From an uncultured Bacteroides sp. (GTDB taxonomy: Bacteria; Bacteroidota; Bacteroidia; Bacteroidales; Bacteroidaceae): DNA of 64,000 nucleotides. The notes beneath the pieces were generated by a model. The model saw only the letters and a program-made list of their open reading frames with translations. It ran no database searches and was not told the origin of the DNA. The translations under genes and the position numbers were made by a program. The DNA is taken from the NCBI GenBank assembly GCA_946628545.1, contig CAMOWU010000003.1, positions 1 to 64,000 of the forward strand, in the 5' to 3' direction. Below are positions 10,417 through 21,278 of the stretch, one piece after another. Within the stretch, counting starts at the first letter, position 1. Each line of letters starts with the position of its first letter.

Positions 10417-12252
10417 ATGAATAAGTTCAAAAATACAATCAAGTCAATATGTTTGATGGGCCTGGCGGGTGTCGCAGTCACTTCTTGCGACTTGGACCTC
10501 CTCCCATTGAATGAGGTAGTTCTCGAAAACTACTGGACCGAGAAAGCCGACGTGGAGAGCGTGGTGAATGCTTGCTACGGCAGTTTTGAGCAAGACGGTG
10601 TGATTGAACGCATGTTTATCTGGGGCGAGGGTCGAAGCGACAATGTGGTCATGGGACCTTCAACCAACACCGACCTGAGCCACATCATGCGTGGCAACCT
10701 CTTGCCATCCAACGGCTTCAACACCTGGAAAGCATTCTATTCCATCATCAACCGATGCAACACGGTGCTCCACTACGCACCAGAAGTGCAGGCCAAAGAC
10801 CCCAACTTCACTACGTCGGACCTCGCACAGAGCGAGGCTGAGGTGATCGCACTGCGTTCGCTCGCCTACTTCTATCTCATCCGTGCATTCAAGGATGTGC
10901 CTTATGTCACCACACCGACCATCGACGACAACCAGCAACTCTTCGTGGCTGCATCGAAGCATGAGGATATCCTCGACTCGCTGATCAACGATTTGGAACG
11001 CGTCCGCGAGAATGTTCCGCGCAAGTATCCAGAATCGGAGAAATCCAAGAATTACGGTCGCGTGACACGCAACATGATGTATTCCCTCCTGGCCGACATG
11101 TATCTCTGGCGCGCCTCCAACGCCGAGGTTCCTGCAGCACAGCAGCAGGCCGACTACAAGAAATGCGTGGAGTACTGCGACAAGGTCATCGAGTTCAAAG
11201 TCAATCAGTATGAGACTGAGGAGGAGTGGAAGCGTGTCATTGGCTCGCGTCTTTACAACAGCTATGGTTATCCTCTTCTCTCAGAGACTGGTGAAAGCGG
11301 AGCTTCTTCAACCATGTCGAATGCAGCCGCATACAACAGCATCTTCGGTGAGGGCAATTCTTTCGAGAGCATCTTCGAACTGCAGTTCGTGACAGACCAA
11401 GGTAATAAAAACACGTTAGTCAACGATTTCTTCGGAAATGTTGACACTCGTGGTACCCTTGCTGCCAACGATGCCATGATGGCTGAGAAACCAACCAACG
11501 AGTACGACTACGATAACATCAACCTCTTCACTTTCTTCGATTACCGCGGTCTGGAGAATTTCCAGTTCAACACATCAGGCGCATACGAAATTGAAAAATA
11601 CCGCAGCACACAGACATCAGTGCAAGTGGGTAATGCCTCAACATGGGCAGCTCAATATAGTGGACGTGGTACTGCTTACAGCAACTGGATCATCTACCGA
11701 CTGACAGACGTCATGCTCATGAAGGCAGAGGCAGAAGTGGAAATCGCCGGTTATCTTGACCAGGCTGCCAGCACGCAGGAGGAAGACACCACCAAGACCG
11801 ATGCGGGCGTAGCAAAGCGCCGCTATGCAGTCTATGGCAACACGTTCAGCACGGCTCAAGAGTATTATGATGACGTTTGGAACATCGTCTGCGCCATCTA
11901 CTACCGCTCATGCCCATCGGCTGAAACCAACCAGAGAGCAAGCCTCAATCGCAACAACTTCACTTACGTGGGCAACTACCGCGACCTCGTTGAGGTAGAA
12001 CGTCGCCGTGAGTTGATGTTCGAGGGCAAACGCTACTTCGACCTTGTTCGTCGCGCACGTCGTGACGGCAACACCAACCACCTCACATCTGCCTGCACTC
12101 CCAAATATTCCGAGAATGCAGCAGCCATCACACTGAAGTTGAAGGAAATGGACTACATCTATATGCCTTACTCCAAGAAAGAGGTGGAGACCAACACCTT
12201 GTTAAAGCAGAACCCCTCTTATGCAGAGGACGAAACATCTGAAAAAAGCTAA
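10417..12252 (+). CDS. SusD/RagB family nutrient-binding outer membrane lipoprotein
   Basis: Lipobox VTSCDLDLLP, NACYGSFEQDG, NRCNTVLHY, LRSLAYFYLIRAFKDVP, RRRELMFEGKRYFDLVRR. Confidence 0.94.
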   Translation: MNKFKNTIKSICLMGLAGVAVTSCDLDLLPLNEVVLENYWTEKADVESVVNACYGSFEQDGVIERMFIWGEGRSDNVVMGPSTNTDLSHIMRGNLLPSNGFNTWKAFYSIINRCNTVLHYAPEVQAKDPNFTTSDLAQSEAEVIALRSLAYFYLIRAFKDVPYVTTPTIDDNQQLFVAASKHEDILDSLINDLERVRENVPRKYPESEKSKNYGRVTRNMMYSLLADMYLWRASNAEVPAAQQQADYKKCVEYCDKVIEFKVNQYETEEEWKRVIGSRLYNSYGYPLLSETGESGASSTMSNAAAYNSIFGEGNSFESIFELQFVTDQGNKNTLVNDFFGNVDTRGTLAANDAMMAEKPTNEYDYDNINLFTFFDYRGLENFQFNTSGAYEIEKYRSTQTSVQVGNASTWAAQYSGRGTAYSNWIIYRLTDVMLMKAEAEVEIAGYLDQAASTQEEDTTKTDAGVAKRRYAVYGNTFSTAQEYYDDVWNIVCAIYYRSCPSAETNQRASLNRNNFTYVGNYRDLVEVERRRELMFEGKRYFDLVRRARRDGNTNHLTSACTPKYSENAAAITLKLKEMDYIYMPYSKKEVETNTLLKQNPSYAEDETSEKS

Positions 12253-12258
12253 ATAGAT

Positions 12259-14328
12259 ATGAAAGCAATGAATAATATAAAGTATTTAGTACTTGTAGTA
12301 CTGCTTCTCTCGTCGGTTCACTTTGCGCTTGTGAGCTGTGACGATGATCCTGGAGCCGACAACTACTACACCTTTACTGGTGAGATGGCTACTGACTACC
12401 TCAACCACCGTCCTGACCAGTTCAGCGAGTTCATTGGCATTCTGGGACGTTCAGAGACCAAGGTGTTGGATTTGCTCGCCACTTACGGCACCTACACCGT
12501 GTTTGCACCGACCAACGACGCCATCAACAAATACCTCTCGGCGCGTGGACTGAAGTCAATCGATGAGTTGAGCCAGAAAGACTGCGACACCATCGCTTAC
12601 ACGCATATCGTGAAGCAGGCATTCTACACCACCGACCTCTCGGACGGAACACTGCCTACTTCTAACATGCTCGACCGTTATCTCACCATATCGGTGGATA
12701 CTCCATCAGTGGATTCGGGAGATGATGCTTCTTCCATCGTTTATTATGTGAACAAGACATCACGCTTCATTGTCAGAGACGACTCCGTGGAGAACGGTGT
12801 GGTTCATACCATCAACTCGGTCATCAACTCTGCCAACGACATGCTTCCCGACCTTCTGGAGAAGGACAGCACCATCAGCCTCTTCGTTCAGGCGATGATG
12901 TTGACACACATGAACGACTCCTTGCAGCGTCACGTCGATGAGACTTATTCTTGCAGCGTTGACTCTGTTGAGGAAGGTGTTCGCTACCACACTGCTGTGG
13001 AGTATGAGTGGGGATTCTGGTTGAAAACCCGATTCTTCAAATACACGGCATTTGTGGAGAAGGACGATGTGTATGCCGCCAAGGGCATCAAAACCATCGA
13101 CGACCTGATCGCTTACGCCAAGTCTGTGTATGACGAGGCCTATCCCGAGGATGCAGGACTCTACGACGACGATTTCACCGACCGCCGTAACCCGCTCAAC
13201 AGATTCGTGTCCTACCACTTCCTGCCTATTCTGGGTAACTACAACGAGTTGACACCCAACGACCTGTTGCTCTCTTGCAACTTCAACCGCCGTCTTTGGG
13301 ACGCGGCAGACTGGTATGAGACACTGCTGCCTTACTCCGTGATCAAGTGTTCTTATCCAAATGGTTCACAGGCTGGTAGATACCTCAACCGTCGTGGTGT
13401 CCAGAGCCATGCCGACAGCCGTGGCGTGTTCGTACGCGGTTGCAAGATCTTCACTCCGAGTGAGTCTGGATCCACCGACATGTCAGCCATCAACGGTGTA
13501 TATCATTATATCGACGACATCCTTGTTTATTCGAAAGATGTTCAGGATGTGGTGTTCAACGAACGCATGAGATTCGACGCCACAGTCCTCTCGCCCGACT
13601 TCATGTCGGCCGGTACAAGCGAGGGTCACAACGCACGTGGTCGTTACGCCCGCAATGAGGCCGGACCTAACGGTGGTGAGTATAGCGACGGTTCCGAGTC
13701 TGGTACGAGATGTACGGTCTTCAAGCCTGGCTATGTCCGCAACTGGCAGTTCACCGACGCTACTTTCGTGAGTGTCCGCAACCGTCACTTGAACTACTGG
13801 TCATACGAGGGTGACGAGATCATCCTTTTGGGTCGCTACAACTTCATCATCCGTCTGCCGCATGTGCCAGCAGGTACTTATGAACTTCGTGTGCAGACCT
13901 GTCTGGGATTCCCTTCACGAGGCATCATCCAGGTCTATCTCGACGATTCTCCTTGCGGTATTCCTATCGACATGCGCAACTCGGGTAGCGACGCAGTTAT
14001 CGGATGGCAGAGCGACACATCACTCGGTGACGATGAGGCCATCAACGCCTTCGACAAGGCCTTCCACAACAACGGTTGGATGAAGGGACCATTGTCATAC
14101 GGTAGTTCGGCTACTAACGGATCAGGAGAAGGATATACACCGATGCGTAACACCAACAACCAGTTGCGCCGCGTCTATACGACCTTCTACACCGACGGAC
14201 AGTCCGACCACTACATGCACATCAAGCAGGTGATGGACAGCGAGACCGCTGAGTTCGCCTTCGACTACATCGAGCTTGTGCCTCGTAGCGTTTACGACAA
14301 TGAGTACTACATAGAGGACAAGAACTAA
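12259..14328 (+). CDS. Fasciclin domain lipoprotein with additional C-terminal domain
   Basis: Lipobox LVSCDDDPG; FAS1-like FSEFIGILGRSETKVLDLLATYGTYTVFAPTNDAINKYL; large C-terminal region not assigned by eye. Confidence 0.82.
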   Translation: MKAMNNIKYLVLVVLLLSSVHFALVSCDDDPGADNYYTFTGEMATDYLNHRPDQFSEFIGILGRSETKVLDLLATYGTYTVFAPTNDAINKYLSARGLKSIDELSQKDCDTIAYTHIVKQAFYTTDLSDGTLPTSNMLDRYLTISVDTPSVDSGDDASSIVYYVNKTSRFIVRDDSVENGVVHTINSVINSANDMLPDLLEKDSTISLFVQAMMLTHMNDSLQRHVDETYSCSVDSVEEGVRYHTAVEYEWGFWLKTRFFKYTAFVEKDDVYAAKGIKTIDDLIAYAKSVYDEAYPEDAGLYDDDFTDRRNPLNRFVSYHFLPILGNYNELTPNDLLLSCNFNRRLWDAADWYETLLPYSVIKCSYPNGSQAGRYLNRRGVQSHADSRGVFVRGCKIFTPSESGSTDMSAINGVYHYIDDILVYSKDVQDVVFNERMRFDATVLSPDFMSAGTSEGHNARGRYARNEAGPNGGEYSDGSESGTRCTVFKPGYVRNWQFTDATFVSVRNRHLNYWSYEGDEIILLGRYNFIIRLPHVPAGTYELRVQTCLGFPSRGIIQVYLDDSPCGIPIDMRNSGSDAVIGWQSDTSLGDDEAINAFDKAFHNNGWMKGPLSYGSSATNGSGEGYTPMRNTNNQLRRVYTTFYTDGQSDHYMHIKQVMDSETAEFAFDYIELVPRSVYDNEYYIEDKN

Positions 14329-14367
14329 TAGAAAACAGATAACAACAGTTTTGTTGATTTCAAACAG

Positions 14368-14412
14368 CTCCTCACCTCGCTTCTGGCACAGTTGCCAGGG
14401 CGAGGGTAGGAG
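14368..14412 (+). other. Intercistronic RNA hairpin
   Basis: CTCCTcaCCTCGC-tt-CTGGCA-cagt-TGCCAG-g-GCGAGGgtAGGAG can form a long interrupted stem; no T tract follows. Confidence 0.6.
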
Positions 14413-14434
14413 CCCAGAAAAACAAGAAAGCGAT

Positions 14435-16057
14435 ATGAATAAAAACATCAAAAACATACTTCGCACAGGGTTCGCCGTTTCGCTTCTGGCCTTAGGCTTC
14501 AATTCCTGTTCCGACACATGGGATGACCATTACGACACCAATAGTGACGTACTGGGAAAGACCAGTCTCTGGGCCACCATGTTGGAGAACGGTAACCTGA
14601 GCGATTTCCGTCAGGTTCTCGCAGCCACGGGCTATGACAAGGTGTTGCAGACTGAGCAAATCTACACTGTATGGGCGCCGGTGAATGGTACCTTCAACAA
14701 GGACAGCCTGTTGAGCCTCGTCAATGCGGGCAAGAGCACTGATGTGACGAAGCGTTTTGTGAACAATCACATTTCACGATTCAATTATTCCGTGAACCCG
14801 AGCGAAAGAATGATTACCATGCTCAACGGAAAGAGGTATGAGTTCAGTGGCGCCACGATGGGCGGCGTTGAGATCTCCTCCGAGAACAACCGTTGCAACA
14901 ACGGTGTTCTGCATGTGGTGAGTAGCCAGTTGCCTTTCCTTAGCAGCATATATGAGGAAATCGAGGTGAACCCCGACTTCAGCATGATTGCAGACTTCCT
15001 CAAGGCTTACGACAACGACTCCTTGGACGAGGACCGAAGTGTTTCGCGTGGTGTCGATGCTGATGGTAATAAAATCTACGTCGATTCAGTGACCATCTTC
15101 TCCAACACCATCCTGTCTGCCCTCGAGGCACTGGTTTATGAGGAGGACTCCACATATCGGGCACTGCTTCCCACTAACGAGGCTTTCCAGCAGCGCTACG
15201 ACGAGCTCTATCCGCTGTTCAAGTTCAACGCATCGGTTGACAACGCTGACTCATTGCAGGATATGAACGCCAAGCGCTATGTGCTCAACGACCTCTTCTA
15301 CAACATGAACATGAACAAGCATGAAAACGACTCCCTCTTCGCTACTACCTACAGGAACCAACGACCTGAATTCCATGTCTATTACCATCCGTATGAGACA
15401 GTGGGCGACACAGTAGGTATCATGCAGACATACGACCAGAAGATCACTTGCAGCAACGGTGAAGTCTATCGCTTCAGCCAATGGCCAGTGACTGCTGAGG
15501 ATGCCGTATTCCAGTACATCAAGGTCGATGCAGAAAGAGGAAATGCCGTCAACAACAACAGCGACTACACCAATAAGTGTAACCTCAGCTACAAAAACGG
15601 CTACATGGGATTCGGACTCTCTCAGAACGGTTTCCTCGATGTCGTGCCTACTTCATCTTCAGTCAACCCCGAGATCGGTTTCAACATCCCAAACACGCTC
15701 TCTGGTACATACGACATCTACGTGGTCATGCCGAGCCGTTATCTGCTCAATTATGACCCTGAGGACCTCAAGCCTTATCAGTTCCGTGCTCAAATCTATG
15801 AGATGGACGACAAGGGACAGTTGCCTTCATCGGCTACAGCGCGTCTGGCCAACAACTCGACTTTGAACAACAATCCCGAGAACTTGGTTGACACGGTGTT
15901 TATCGACACTTATACCTTCAAGAACTGCTATCTCAACCAAGAGAGCAATGGAGTGGTTTTGAAACTCGTGTCGTACATCACCTCGTCGAAAACCAAGGAA
16001 TTCTCGCGTGAGATGTTGATTGACTGTGTGATTCTCAAACCTCATAAAGACGAATAA
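14435..16057 (+). CDS. Fasciclin domain lipoprotein
   Basis: MNKNIKNILRTGFAVSLLALGFNSCSDTWDDHY lipobox; LSDFRQVLAATGYDKVLQTEQIYTVWAPVNGTFNKD. Start set at 14435 because the longer ORF would translate the hairpin. Confidence 0.82.
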   Translation: MNKNIKNILRTGFAVSLLALGFNSCSDTWDDHYDTNSDVLGKTSLWATMLENGNLSDFRQVLAATGYDKVLQTEQIYTVWAPVNGTFNKDSLLSLVNAGKSTDVTKRFVNNHISRFNYSVNPSERMITMLNGKRYEFSGATMGGVEISSENNRCNNGVLHVVSSQLPFLSSIYEEIEVNPDFSMIADFLKAYDNDSLDEDRSVSRGVDADGNKIYVDSVTIFSNTILSALEALVYEEDSTYRALLPTNEAFQQRYDELYPLFKFNASVDNADSLQDMNAKRYVLNDLFYNMNMNKHENDSLFATTYRNQRPEFHVYYHPYETVGDTVGIMQTYDQKITCSNGEVYRFSQWPVTAEDAVFQYIKVDAERGNAVNNNSDYTNKCNLSYKNGYMGFGLSQNGFLDVVPTSSSVNPEIGFNIPNTLSGTYDIYVVMPSRYLLNYDPEDLKPYQFRAQIYEMDDKGQLPSSATARLANNSTLNNNPENLVDTVFIDTYTFKNCYLNQESNGVVLKLVSYITSSKTKEFSREMLIDCVILKPHKDE

Positions 16058-16069
16058 ATCTCTGAGACA

Positions 16070-19000
16070 ATGAAAAATAATCAATCCTATATCAACAGAA
16101 ACATGCAGCGCGTTTTCCAGTTTGGATTCGCCGCATTGGTATTCTTCTCCGCTCTTCCTGCCGTAGCGCAGGATGAAGCAGACGCTGCTGAAGAAGAGGT
16201 TGTGGCAGCACCTGTACGCAGGCAAGCCCCCGTCCAGAAGTATGAGATGGTTGAGATCAAGGGTAAGGTGACTGACGCCGCCACAGGAGCGCCTTTGGCC
16301 GGTGCGCAGATTCGCGCTTTCAACAACAATCTCTATACAGCCATGGCCGATGAGGATGGAAGCTTCACCATCAGCGTTCCCGTTTTCGTGACATCACTCA
16401 GCACTGTGCTTGATGGATACGACTTGGTGCAGACATCTATCAATGGGCGCACTTCAGGTCTCGACATCCAGCTTTACAGCAGCAAGTATAGTGATGTTTA
16501 CACTACCAAACATGGACCGGTACACATCGCCAACACGAAAGATTTCGAGCAGAGCACAGCCACGAGCATCGACCAGGAAATCGCAGGCCGCTTGACCGCT
16601 GATGTACGATCGATATCACGTTCTGCCATTCCTGGCATGGGTGTCAACATGTTCATCAATGGTCTGACTTCACTCAACGCCAACTCACAGCCACTGATTG
16701 TGCTCGACGGAGTGGTACTCGATGTGATGTACGACCGTGAGATGCTGCACCAGGGTTATTTCGACAATGCGTTGGCCAACATCAGTATGGATGATATCGA
16801 GAGTGTGCAGGTGATGAAGAACGGTACTGCCATTTATGGCGCCAAGGCTGCCAATGGCGTGGTGCTCATCAACACCAAGCGCAACACCTCTATGGCAACT
16901 CGTATTGATGCCAACATCTCTGTTGGAATGGAATTCCTTCCCCGTCTGACCGACGTGATGAATGCCCGTCAGTACCGTGGTTACGCTTCTGACCTCCTCG
17001 GAACGACCAGCACCAAGCTGACACAGTTCAAGTTCCTCTCCACCGATCCCAGTTATTACTACTACAACATGTATCACAACGAGACCGACTGGAGCAAATA
17101 TGTCTATGACGAAGCACTGACACAGAACTACAGCATTCATATCCAGGGAGGTGACGACGTGGCCAACTACAACCTTTCCGTAGGCTATGTGATGGCTAAC
17201 AGTACTTTGAAGAAGAACGACTTCAGTCGCTTCAACATCCGCTTCAACACCGACATCCTCTTGAACAAGTGGTTCACCACTCGTTTCGACGCATCATTCT
17301 CCAACATCAACCGCGACCTGCGTGATGACGGATTCTCGGCAGACTATAGTGAGGCGGCAATCACCTCTCCTTCATTCCTGGCGATGGTGAAGTCCCCATT
17401 CCTGAGCCCATACGCTTTCTCTACCGACGGTAAGATCTCCGACTTCATCGCCGATGCCGACGACTATCTGGATGAGGTAGTAGGACAGTCAGGAAGCCTT
17501 GCTAACCCTAAGGCATTGTTGACTAATGGAGAGGCAAAGAACAAGAACCACATGAGCAACTCTATGATCAACATCACCATTGCTCCCAAGTGGCAGCCCA
17601 CACGTAACTTCTCCATCACCGAACGTTTCAGCTACACCGTCAACAACTTCGATGAGAACAATTTCTATCCGATGAACGGTATGCCTATCTATACCGTCAA
17701 GGATAAGGGACAGGCTGAGAATGGCAAACAGACACTCTACACTGACCACAACGCCTTCTTCAGCGATACACGCGCTGACTGGGCCATCGACCTCGGAGCG
17801 CATCGCCTCGATGTCTTTGGAGGTGTACGCTACATGTACGACAATTATGATGCGACCAGCCTCATTGGTAACAATACTGGTAACGACAAGACTCCTAATG
17901 TGGCCTCTATCTACAGAGATTCCCCAGGTGTGGATGACGCATGGAACTCCATGACCTACTATGCCAACGTGGATTACAACTACAAGGAGACCTACTATGT
18001 GCAAGCTGCCCTGGCTATGGAAACATCTTCAAGGTTTGGTAAGGACACAAGCGCTGGCATGAAGATGTTCGGTACGCCTTGGGGTATCTTCCCTTCAATC
18101 AATGCTGCTTGGGTAGCCACCAACGAGAAATGGTTCCGCCCAACGAAGGCTATCAACATGCTGAAAGTGAGTGGAGGTTTTGAAATCACAGGTAACGACA
18201 ACCTGGGTAACAACACCACATATACTTACTTCGACAGCGACCGACTGCTCTTCAATGTGTCGGGATTGAGCCTGGGAAATATCGGTAACACGAAACTGCG
18301 CTGGGAGAAGACCAGCCGCTTCAACGTAGGACTTGACATGAACCTGCTCAACAACCGCATGAATTTCCACTTCAACTACTTCTTCTCCAAGACCAGCAAC
18401 CTCCTGACGCTGAGTGCCATCTCATACGTGGCTGGTAAGGACCAGTACTGGACCAACGATGGAGCGATGAAGAACAATGGTTTCGACATGGGACTGAGCG
18501 GCAAGGTTGTGAATCTCGATAAGTTCAAGTTCGAACTCGGTGCCACTATGGGACACTATAAGAATGAGATCACTGCTCTTGCTGACGGTAAGAACAGCAT
18601 TCAGACCAACCTCTACAATGCAACTATCCTGACGAAGGTAGGCGAGGCTGCAGGTGTGTTCTATGGTTACAAAACCAACGGCGTGTATGCCAAGAGTTCC
18701 GATGCAGCGGCTGCTGGATTGAGCATCGTCGATGAGACGGGTGCCAAAACAGCTTTCGGTGCTGGTGATGTGAAGTTCGTCGATCTGAATGGTGATAAGA
18801 TCATCGACAGCAAGGATATGACCATCATCGGTGACCCCAACCCTGATGTTTATGGTAGGATTTTCGCCAACTTCTTCATTGGAAAGCGTTGGACGGTCAA
18901 CATCAACATGAACTATTGCCTCGGCAACGATGTTTATAACTACAAGCGCGCTGTTCTTGAAAGCGGAAGTGCATTCATGAATCAATCCACCAGCATGACC

Positions 19001-19333
19001 AACCGCTGGATGGCAGAAGGTCAGGTGACCGATATACCAAGAGCCACCTTCGGAGACCCTATGGGCAACAGCCGTTTCTCTGACAGATGGATAGAGAATG
19101 GTTCATTCTTGAAACTGAAGAACGTGACAGTGAGCTACAACCTTCCTCTGCGCTCTGAGTTCATCCAGGGTCTGACCGTTTGGGCAGCCGGCAACAACCT
19201 GCTGACTTTCACCAAGTACCTTGGTAGCGACCCAGAAGTGACCGCTGGTAATGGCGTACTGCTGCAGGGCATCGACCGTGGCAACCTCCCATTCGGACGT
19301 AGTGTTACACTCGGTGTGAAGATCAACCTTTAA
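16070..19333 (+). CDS. SusC/RagA family TonB-linked outer membrane protein (second copy)
   Basis: KGKVTDAATGAPLAGAQIRAF N-domain; plug MFINGLTSLNANSQPLIVLDGVVLD; C-terminal RSVTLGVKINL. Confidence 0.94.
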   Translation: MKNNQSYINRNMQRVFQFGFAALVFFSALPAVAQDEADAAEEEVVAAPVRRQAPVQKYEMVEIKGKVTDAATGAPLAGAQIRAFNNNLYTAMADEDGSFTISVPVFVTSLSTVLDGYDLVQTSINGRTSGLDIQLYSSKYSDVYTTKHGPVHIANTKDFEQSTATSIDQEIAGRLTADVRSISRSAIPGMGVNMFINGLTSLNANSQPLIVLDGVVLDVMYDREMLHQGYFDNALANISMDDIESVQVMKNGTAIYGAKAANGVVLINTKRNTSMATRIDANISVGMEFLPRLTDVMNARQYRGYASDLLGTTSTKLTQFKFLSTDPSYYYYNMYHNETDWSKYVYDEALTQNYSIHIQGGDDVANYNLSVGYVMANSTLKKNDFSRFNIRFNTDILLNKWFTTRFDASFSNINRDLRDDGFSADYSEAAITSPSFLAMVKSPFLSPYAFSTDGKISDFIADADDYLDEVVGQSGSLANPKALLTNGEAKNKNHMSNSMINITIAPKWQPTRNFSITERFSYTVNNFDENNFYPMNGMPIYTVKDKGQAENGKQTLYTDHNAFFSDTRADWAIDLGAHRLDVFGGVRYMYDNYDATSLIGNNTGNDKTPNVASIYRDSPGVDDAWNSMTYYANVDYNYKETYYVQAALAMETSSRFGKDTSAGMKMFGTPWGIFPSINAAWVATNEKWFRPTKAINMLKVSGGFEITGNDNLGNNTTYTYFDSDRLLFNVSGLSLGNIGNTKLRWEKTSRFNVGLDMNLLNNRMNFHFNYFFSKTSNLLTLSAISYVAGKDQYWTNDGAMKNNGFDMGLSGKVVNLDKFKFELGATMGHYKNEITALADGKNSIQTNLYNATILTKVGEAAGVFYGYKTNGVYAKSSDAAAAGLSIVDETGAKTAFGAGDVKFVDLNGDKIIDSKDMTIIGDPNPDVYGRIFANFFIGKRWTVNINMNYCLGNDVYNYKRAVLESGSAFMNQSTSMTNRWMAEGQVTDIPRATFGDPMGNSRFSDRWIENGSFLKLKNVTVSYNLPLRSEFIQGLTVWAAGNNLLTFTKYLGSDPEVTAGNGVLLQGIDRGNLPFGRSVTLGVKINL

Positions 19334-19335
19334 TA

Positions 19336-21252
19336 ATGATTACAACGATGAAAACGAAATCACTTATATTCTCCGGATTGCTCCTGTCGATGATAGGACT
19401 TTCCACAACATCCTGTGAAGACATGTTCACCCAGGAGTCGGACTTGAACACCACCGAGCTGGCTCCCGAGGACTCCATCTACCGTGTGATGGGCATCGTG
19501 AAGCAGATGCAGAAACTGGTTGACCGCACCGTACTTCTTGGAGAGGCACGAGCCGACCTGATCGATATCACCTCGGCCACGACAACAACCCTTCAGGACA
19601 TTGCAGCCAACAAAATCGGACTGGACAATGCCTACAACAATGTTTCTGACTACTACTCGGTGATCAATTCTTGCAATATCTTCATCGAGAACGTAGATAC
19701 TTCCTATCGTGTGCACAACAAGCAGTTCTTCATCAAGGAGTATGCTGCAGTGAAGGCTTTCCGCGCATGGACTTACCTCCAGCTGGCGCTCAACTACGGG
19801 AAGGTGCCTTTCGTCACTGAAGGAGTGTTGAAGGCTTCTGATGCCGAAAGCATCGTGGCCAATACGAGCAATCGTGTCGATTTGAAGGGCATTTGCGACT
19901 ATTTCATCGATGACCTGACACCATTGGTCAATGCAGAACGACCCACCTACTCTGGTAATATGGGAGGACATAGCCCCATCAAGTTCTTCATTCCCATACG
20001 TCTGATTCTTGGTGACCTCTACTTGTGGCGTGGCTCACTCAGTGACAACCAGAGCGACTATCTCAATGCAGCGGTGTGCTATCATGATTTCTTGGACTAC
20101 AGCGGACAGTATGTGCCAACGGGTACAAACGGTGTGAATTGGATGGACATTCAATTCCGTGGAAAGAGGGACAGCTATTCTACCATGTTCGATCGTTCGA
20201 GCAGTCAGGAGATCATCACAATCATTCCTCTCGACACCATCCCCGCTGGAACGACAACGGCTGTATATGATGCCAATGTCAGCGAGCTGGGTGGCATGTT
20301 CTGCTCGCTTTACAAGAACAACTACAAGGTGCAGTTCACTCCTTCTACCCGCTTGAAGGAACTCTCGGCAGAACAAGTCTATTGCTACTATTACGATGCT
20401 CAGACGGCAGCGCTGCGCGACACCGTATATTCAACTGAGAACACTTTCGAAAACGAACTTGAAAATGGTGACCTGCGCCTCTCAAGCGTCTATGGCATAC
20501 GTACTGTCAACGACAAGTACCACGCTGAGTACAACAGTGAGCGCCAGGCTATCGCCAAATTTGGCAAGAGCATCACGCAGAATTATGTCGATAACCGTAT
20601 CAGCTTCATTCCTATCTATCGCATAGGTATGGTCTATCTGCGCCTTGCTGAGGCACTCAATAGAGGCGGATTCCCAGAGACTGCGTTTGCCATCTTGAAG
20701 TACGGCATTTCATCAACGACCATCTCCAACCATATATCTTCGAGTGAGGTGGAACGTTTGGCCCAGGTTGCTACTCAGTTTGATGGTAACCTCTCGGCTT
20801 GGAACCAGTACTCGTTCATCACATTCGATGGCGCTGGCGAAAGAACTCAGATGGGTATCCACTCACGTGGTTGTGGCGACAGCGAGTACAGCAAGTATTT
20901 CGTTCTGCCCAGCGATCCAGAGATTGATGCACAGCTCGATGCATACGCACTTGACTCCACTTCCACTGCAGCCGACACTCTGGCCTACGATTCCGCTTAC
21001 GCTTCCGTACAGGAGCAGCAGCGGGGGGCACGTATCCCATTGGTGGAGGAGATGATTCTCGACGAGATGGCACTGGAGGGAATGTTTGAAGGCTATCGCT
21101 TCTACGACCTCATGCGCGTGGCGCTTCGCCGCAACGATCCAACCTATCTGGCTAACAAGGTGGCTCATCGTGGCGGTAAGGACAAAGAAGACGCTGAGCT
21201 CAAGTCGATACTTTCCACTCAAGACAACTGGTACCTCAAATTGCCTAAATAA
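19336..21252 (+). CDS. SusD/RagB family outer membrane lipoprotein (second copy)
   Basis: Lipobox STTSCEDMFTQES; VKAFRAWTYLQLALNYGKVPFVTEG; EEMILDEMALEGMFEGYRFYDLMRVALRR. Start may be 19348. Confidence 0.92.
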   Translation: MITTMKTKSLIFSGLLLSMIGLSTTSCEDMFTQESDLNTTELAPEDSIYRVMGIVKQMQKLVDRTVLLGEARADLIDITSATTTTLQDIAANKIGLDNAYNNVSDYYSVINSCNIFIENVDTSYRVHNKQFFIKEYAAVKAFRAWTYLQLALNYGKVPFVTEGVLKASDAESIVANTSNRVDLKGICDYFIDDLTPLVNAERPTYSGNMGGHSPIKFFIPIRLILGDLYLWRGSLSDNQSDYLNAAVCYHDFLDYSGQYVPTGTNGVNWMDIQFRGKRDSYSTMFDRSSSQEIITIIPLDTIPAGTTTAVYDANVSELGGMFCSLYKNNYKVQFTPSTRLKELSAEQVYCYYYDAQTAALRDTVYSTENTFENELENGDLRLSSVYGIRTVNDKYHAEYNSERQAIAKFGKSITQNYVDNRISFIPIYRIGMVYLRLAEALNRGGFPETAFAILKYGISSTTISNHISSSEVERLAQVATQFDGNLSAWNQYSFITFDGAGERTQMGIHSRGCGDSEYSKYFVLPSDPEIDAQLDAYALDSTSTAADTLAYDSAYASVQEQQRGARIPLVEEMILDEMALEGMFEGYRFYDLMRVALRRNDPTYLANKVAHRGGKDKEDAELKSILSTQDNWYLKLPK

Positions 21253-21278
21253 GGCTTGAGAAATACTCATACTGATTG

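Noticed and set aside
14351-14434. N-terminal extension of the fasciclin ORF (MLISNSSSPRFWHSCQGEGRSPEKQESD)
   Set aside because: It lies in the intercistronic hairpin, and the downstream ATG at 14435 begins a proper lipoprotein signal peptide.
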